In this document: piece after piece, positions 62,543 through 64,000 of the stretch | Layout of the letters: each line of letters starts with the position of its first letter | How positions within the stretch are numbered: the stretch's first letter is position 1 | DNA from: Natronolimnobius baerhuensis | GTDB lineage: Archaea; Halobacteriota; Halobacteria; Halobacteriales; Natrialbaceae | Assembly: GCF_002177135.1 (NCBI RefSeq) | Contig: NZ_MWPH01000003.1 | Location: forward strand, 62,001-126,000 | Length of the DNA stretch: 64,000 nt | Reading direction: 5' to 3' | Translations under genes and position numbers: made by a program | The notes under the pieces: generated by a model | Databases searched by the model: none | Told to the model about the DNA's origin: nothing | Seen by the model: the letters and a program-made list of their open reading frames with translations, nothing else

Positions 62543-62570
62543 CCCACGACTGAAGTCGTGGGCTTCCTCC
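62543..62570 (+). mobile_element. Solitary IS200/IS605-type terminal hairpin
   Basis: CCCACGAC-TGAA-GTCGTGGG (62543-62562) followed by CTTCCTCC. This sequence is the typical subterminal hairpin at the right end of IS200/IS605 elements and of TnpB-associated guide-RNA scaffolds in archaea. No tnpA or tnpB frame is present in 62189-62680, so it is a remnant or a non-autonomous element. The AT-rich stretch to its left (62360-62470) could be the decayed body. Confidence 0.6.
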
Positions 62571-62680
62571 TTGCATTTCTGTGAAACCGGAGCCGAGACG
62601 CGACGCTGGTCTCCTGATGAGTGCCCGTGAAAAAAGAACGAACGCGACGATGAATGGATGTATTCGGGACCGGGACCGGC

Positions 62681-64000
62681 TTATGCGCTCACTTCGGCAA
62701 CAGCCGATAGCTCTCGCTCGGGCAGCGATTCGAGGCGAACGGCACACTGCTTGTAGTTCGGCTCCTTCGAGCGCGGATCGACGTCGGACACGGTTAGATC
62801 GTTGACCGCAGGATGGTGAATCGGCAGCCAAACGACGCCATCGGGAATCGCCTCGTCAGTGTCGACGCGAACAGTTACCGACGCGCGACGAGAGACGACG
62901 CGACCGTACGTCGTGGATTCGTCGTCCCCTTCCTCGTCCTCGAGACCGGTCATTTCGATATGCTCGAGTTCGTCGACCAGGGCAGCGGCCGTCGCGGGGC
63001 TGACGCGGGCGACCGGCGGGGCCGACTCGCGCGTCCGGACGCCAGTGTTGTACGCGTCCGGTCGTCGCCCGGTCGTCAGCGTCAACGGGTACGAGTCATC
63101 GGTCGACTCCGGGAGCGGGTGAGCGATCCCACTCGAGAATCGCGCGCGACCGGACGGTGTTGGGAACGTCCACGAGTCGCCACCGTCCGTCGTCTCAGTC
63201 GCCGAGTCACTCTCCGCTTGATCCGGCCCCTCGTAATAGCGGTAGCCAGCCGACACGTCCGGCGCGGGTGCGGGCCAGCGAACGGCCGACTCGGCCTCGA
63301 GGCGAGGGTAACTGATCCCCGACAGATCAGCCGGTGTGCCCGCAGTGAGGGCGGCAAGTTCGTTGAAGATTGCTTCGGGCTCAGGCATGTCGTCGAACAG
63401 ATCTGGGGCGGTTCGGTCCGCAATCGCACCGATAAGCTCGAGATCCGTCTTGATGCCACTTGGCGTCTCCGTCGCCGCGCGAACGCGGGCAACAGTGCGC
63501 TCCATGTTGGTCGTTGTCCCCTCGGACTCCCCCCAGGTCGCTGCCGGCAGGACGACGTCCGCGAGTTCAACCGTCTCGCTTCGGAACGAATCCTGGACGA
63601 CAAGGAACGCCTCCTCGAGTTGCTCGCGGACGTGGGTCGTATCGGGCATCCCCGCAACGGGGTTCGTCGCAACCGCGTAGACGGCCTCGACGTCGTCGCC
63701 AATCGCGTCGACGATGCCCACGGGACCGGGACCCGGTGTCTCAGGGAGTCGGGATTCGGGCACGTCCCAGGCGTCTGCAACCGCGTGGCGGTGTGCCGAC
63801 TCGTCGAACGGCCGGTGACCCGGCCAACTCCCTTTCGACGAGCAGACACGCGTCCCCATCGAATTCGCCTGCCCGGTCAGCGAGAACGGGCCGGACCCGG
63901 GTCGGAGATTGCCCGTCGCAAGACACAGATCGATCAGCGCGCCCGCGGCCGCGGTGCCGTTGACGCTCTGGTTGATGCCCATCCCCCAGTAGACGAGCGT
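62681..64000 (-). CDS. nasA: Assimilatory nitrate reductase, catalytic subunit (5' end outside window)
   Basis: C-terminal 440 residues of a molybdopterin oxidoreductase; the N-terminus (with its 4Fe-4S site) lies beyond the right edge. 'GMGINQSVNGTAAAGALIDLCLATGNLRPGSGPFSLTGQANSMG', 'AVYAVATNPVAGMPDTTHVR', 'VVLPAATWGESEGTTTNMERTVARVRAA' and the molybdopterin-dinucleotide-binding 'LTLTTGRRPDAYNTGVRTRESAP' are typical of assimilatory NasA. It reduces nitrate to nitrite for the adjacent nirA. The gene is read toward narK. Confidence 0.9.
   Translation of the reverse strand, partial: TLVYWGMGINQSVNGTAAAGALIDLCLATGNLRPGSGPFSLTGQANSMGTRVCSSKGSWPGHRPFDESAHRHAVADAWDVPESRLPETPGPGPVGIVDAIGDDVEAVYAVATNPVAGMPDTTHVREQLEEAFLVVQDSFRSETVELADVVLPAATWGESEGTTTNMERTVARVRAATETPSGIKTDLELIGAIADRTAPDLFDDMPEPEAIFNELAALTAGTPADLSGISYPRLEAESAVRWPAPAPDVSAGYRYYEGPDQAESDSATETTDGGDSWTFPTPSGRARFSSGIAHPLPESTDDSYPLTLTTGRRPDAYNTGVRTRESAPPVARVSPATAAALVDELEHIEMTGLEDEEGDDESTTYGRVVSRRASVTVRVDTDEAIPDGVVWLPIHHPAVNDLTVSDVDPRSKEPNYKQCAVRLESLPERELSAVAEVSA

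Noticed and set aside
1-64000. tRNA, rRNA or CRISPR array
   Set aside because: No T-loop-type sequences, rRNA-like blocks or regularly spaced repeats were seen by eye; a dedicated scan could still find a tRNA.

Overview
The window is a piece of a haloarchaeal chromosome. The DNA is GC-rich with very frequent CTCGAG, and the encoded proteins are strongly acidic. Information processing is archaeal (TFB, MCM, Orc1/Cdc6, thermosome, Rio1, SUI1/aIF1) and sits beside bacterial-type UvrB, UvrC and NAD-dependent LigA. HTH_10 (Bat-type) regulators, HalOD1 proteins and twin-arginine lipoproteins point to Halobacteria, perhaps the Natrialbales. The order is inferred from style, not proven. I saw no rRNA, tRNA or CRISPR array.

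Layout. 1-5.5 kb: end of a tyrosine integrase with two downstream direct repeats, two HalOD1 proteins, a small membrane protein and two HTH_10 regulators. 5.6-17.7 kb: mostly core genes (OCD-family dehydrogenase, DUF2071, tfb, an intein-bearing mcm, asparaginase, thermosome, KH/Dim2 protein, MJ0936-type phosphodiesterase, trpS). 17.8-21.8 kb: a patchwork of secreted-protein genes, an RNA ligase, rio1 and several degraded duplicates of gene 3' ends. 21.9-35 kb: ferredoxin, ligA, hicBA, an ABC exporter, uvrC (with a second copy of its 3' end), a DUF192 lipoprotein, SUI1, uvrB and a large nested inverted repeat. 35-48.7 kb: small membrane proteins, orc1/cdc6, an AT-rich spacer, a Gfo/Idh oxidoreductase, a MutS-family ATPase with ASCH neighbour, a DUF368 lipid-carrier transporter, an amidase, a cytidylate-kinase-like protein and a MOSC protein. 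48.8-51.4 kb: a four-gene set of DUF5789, two DUF892 ferritin-like proteins and a GCS2-type ligase. 51.4-58.7 kb: a histidine-rich NicO-type metal transporter, ThuA and Gfo/Idh sugar genes, an AT-rich island with a two-repeat secreted protein, and larE. 58.7-64 kb: assimilatory nitrate genes, nasA (cut by the window edge), narK and nirA, all on the minus strand.

The most unusual structure is recurrent duplication of gene 3' ends. The last 68 bases of uvrC recur 749 bp downstream, still in frame with their own stop, with one small membrane-protein gene between the copies. The last 58 bases of rio1 recur 1.9 kb downstream, with an RNA-ligase gene and a lipoprotein gene between. The 3' end of that lipoprotein gene recurs again around another foreign-looking secreted-protein gene, and a weaker case may exist at orc1. 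This pattern of gene, cargo and displaced 3' end resembles the footprint of insertion at gene ends. It may mark an undescribed way in which small accessory genes enter this genome.

Other points of interest are a roughly 267-bp nested hairpin beside uvrB, a palindrome between the TATA box and predicted start site of tfb, a 178-residue mini-intein in the MCM P-loop, and a solitary IS200/IS605-type hairpin inside the nitrate cluster.
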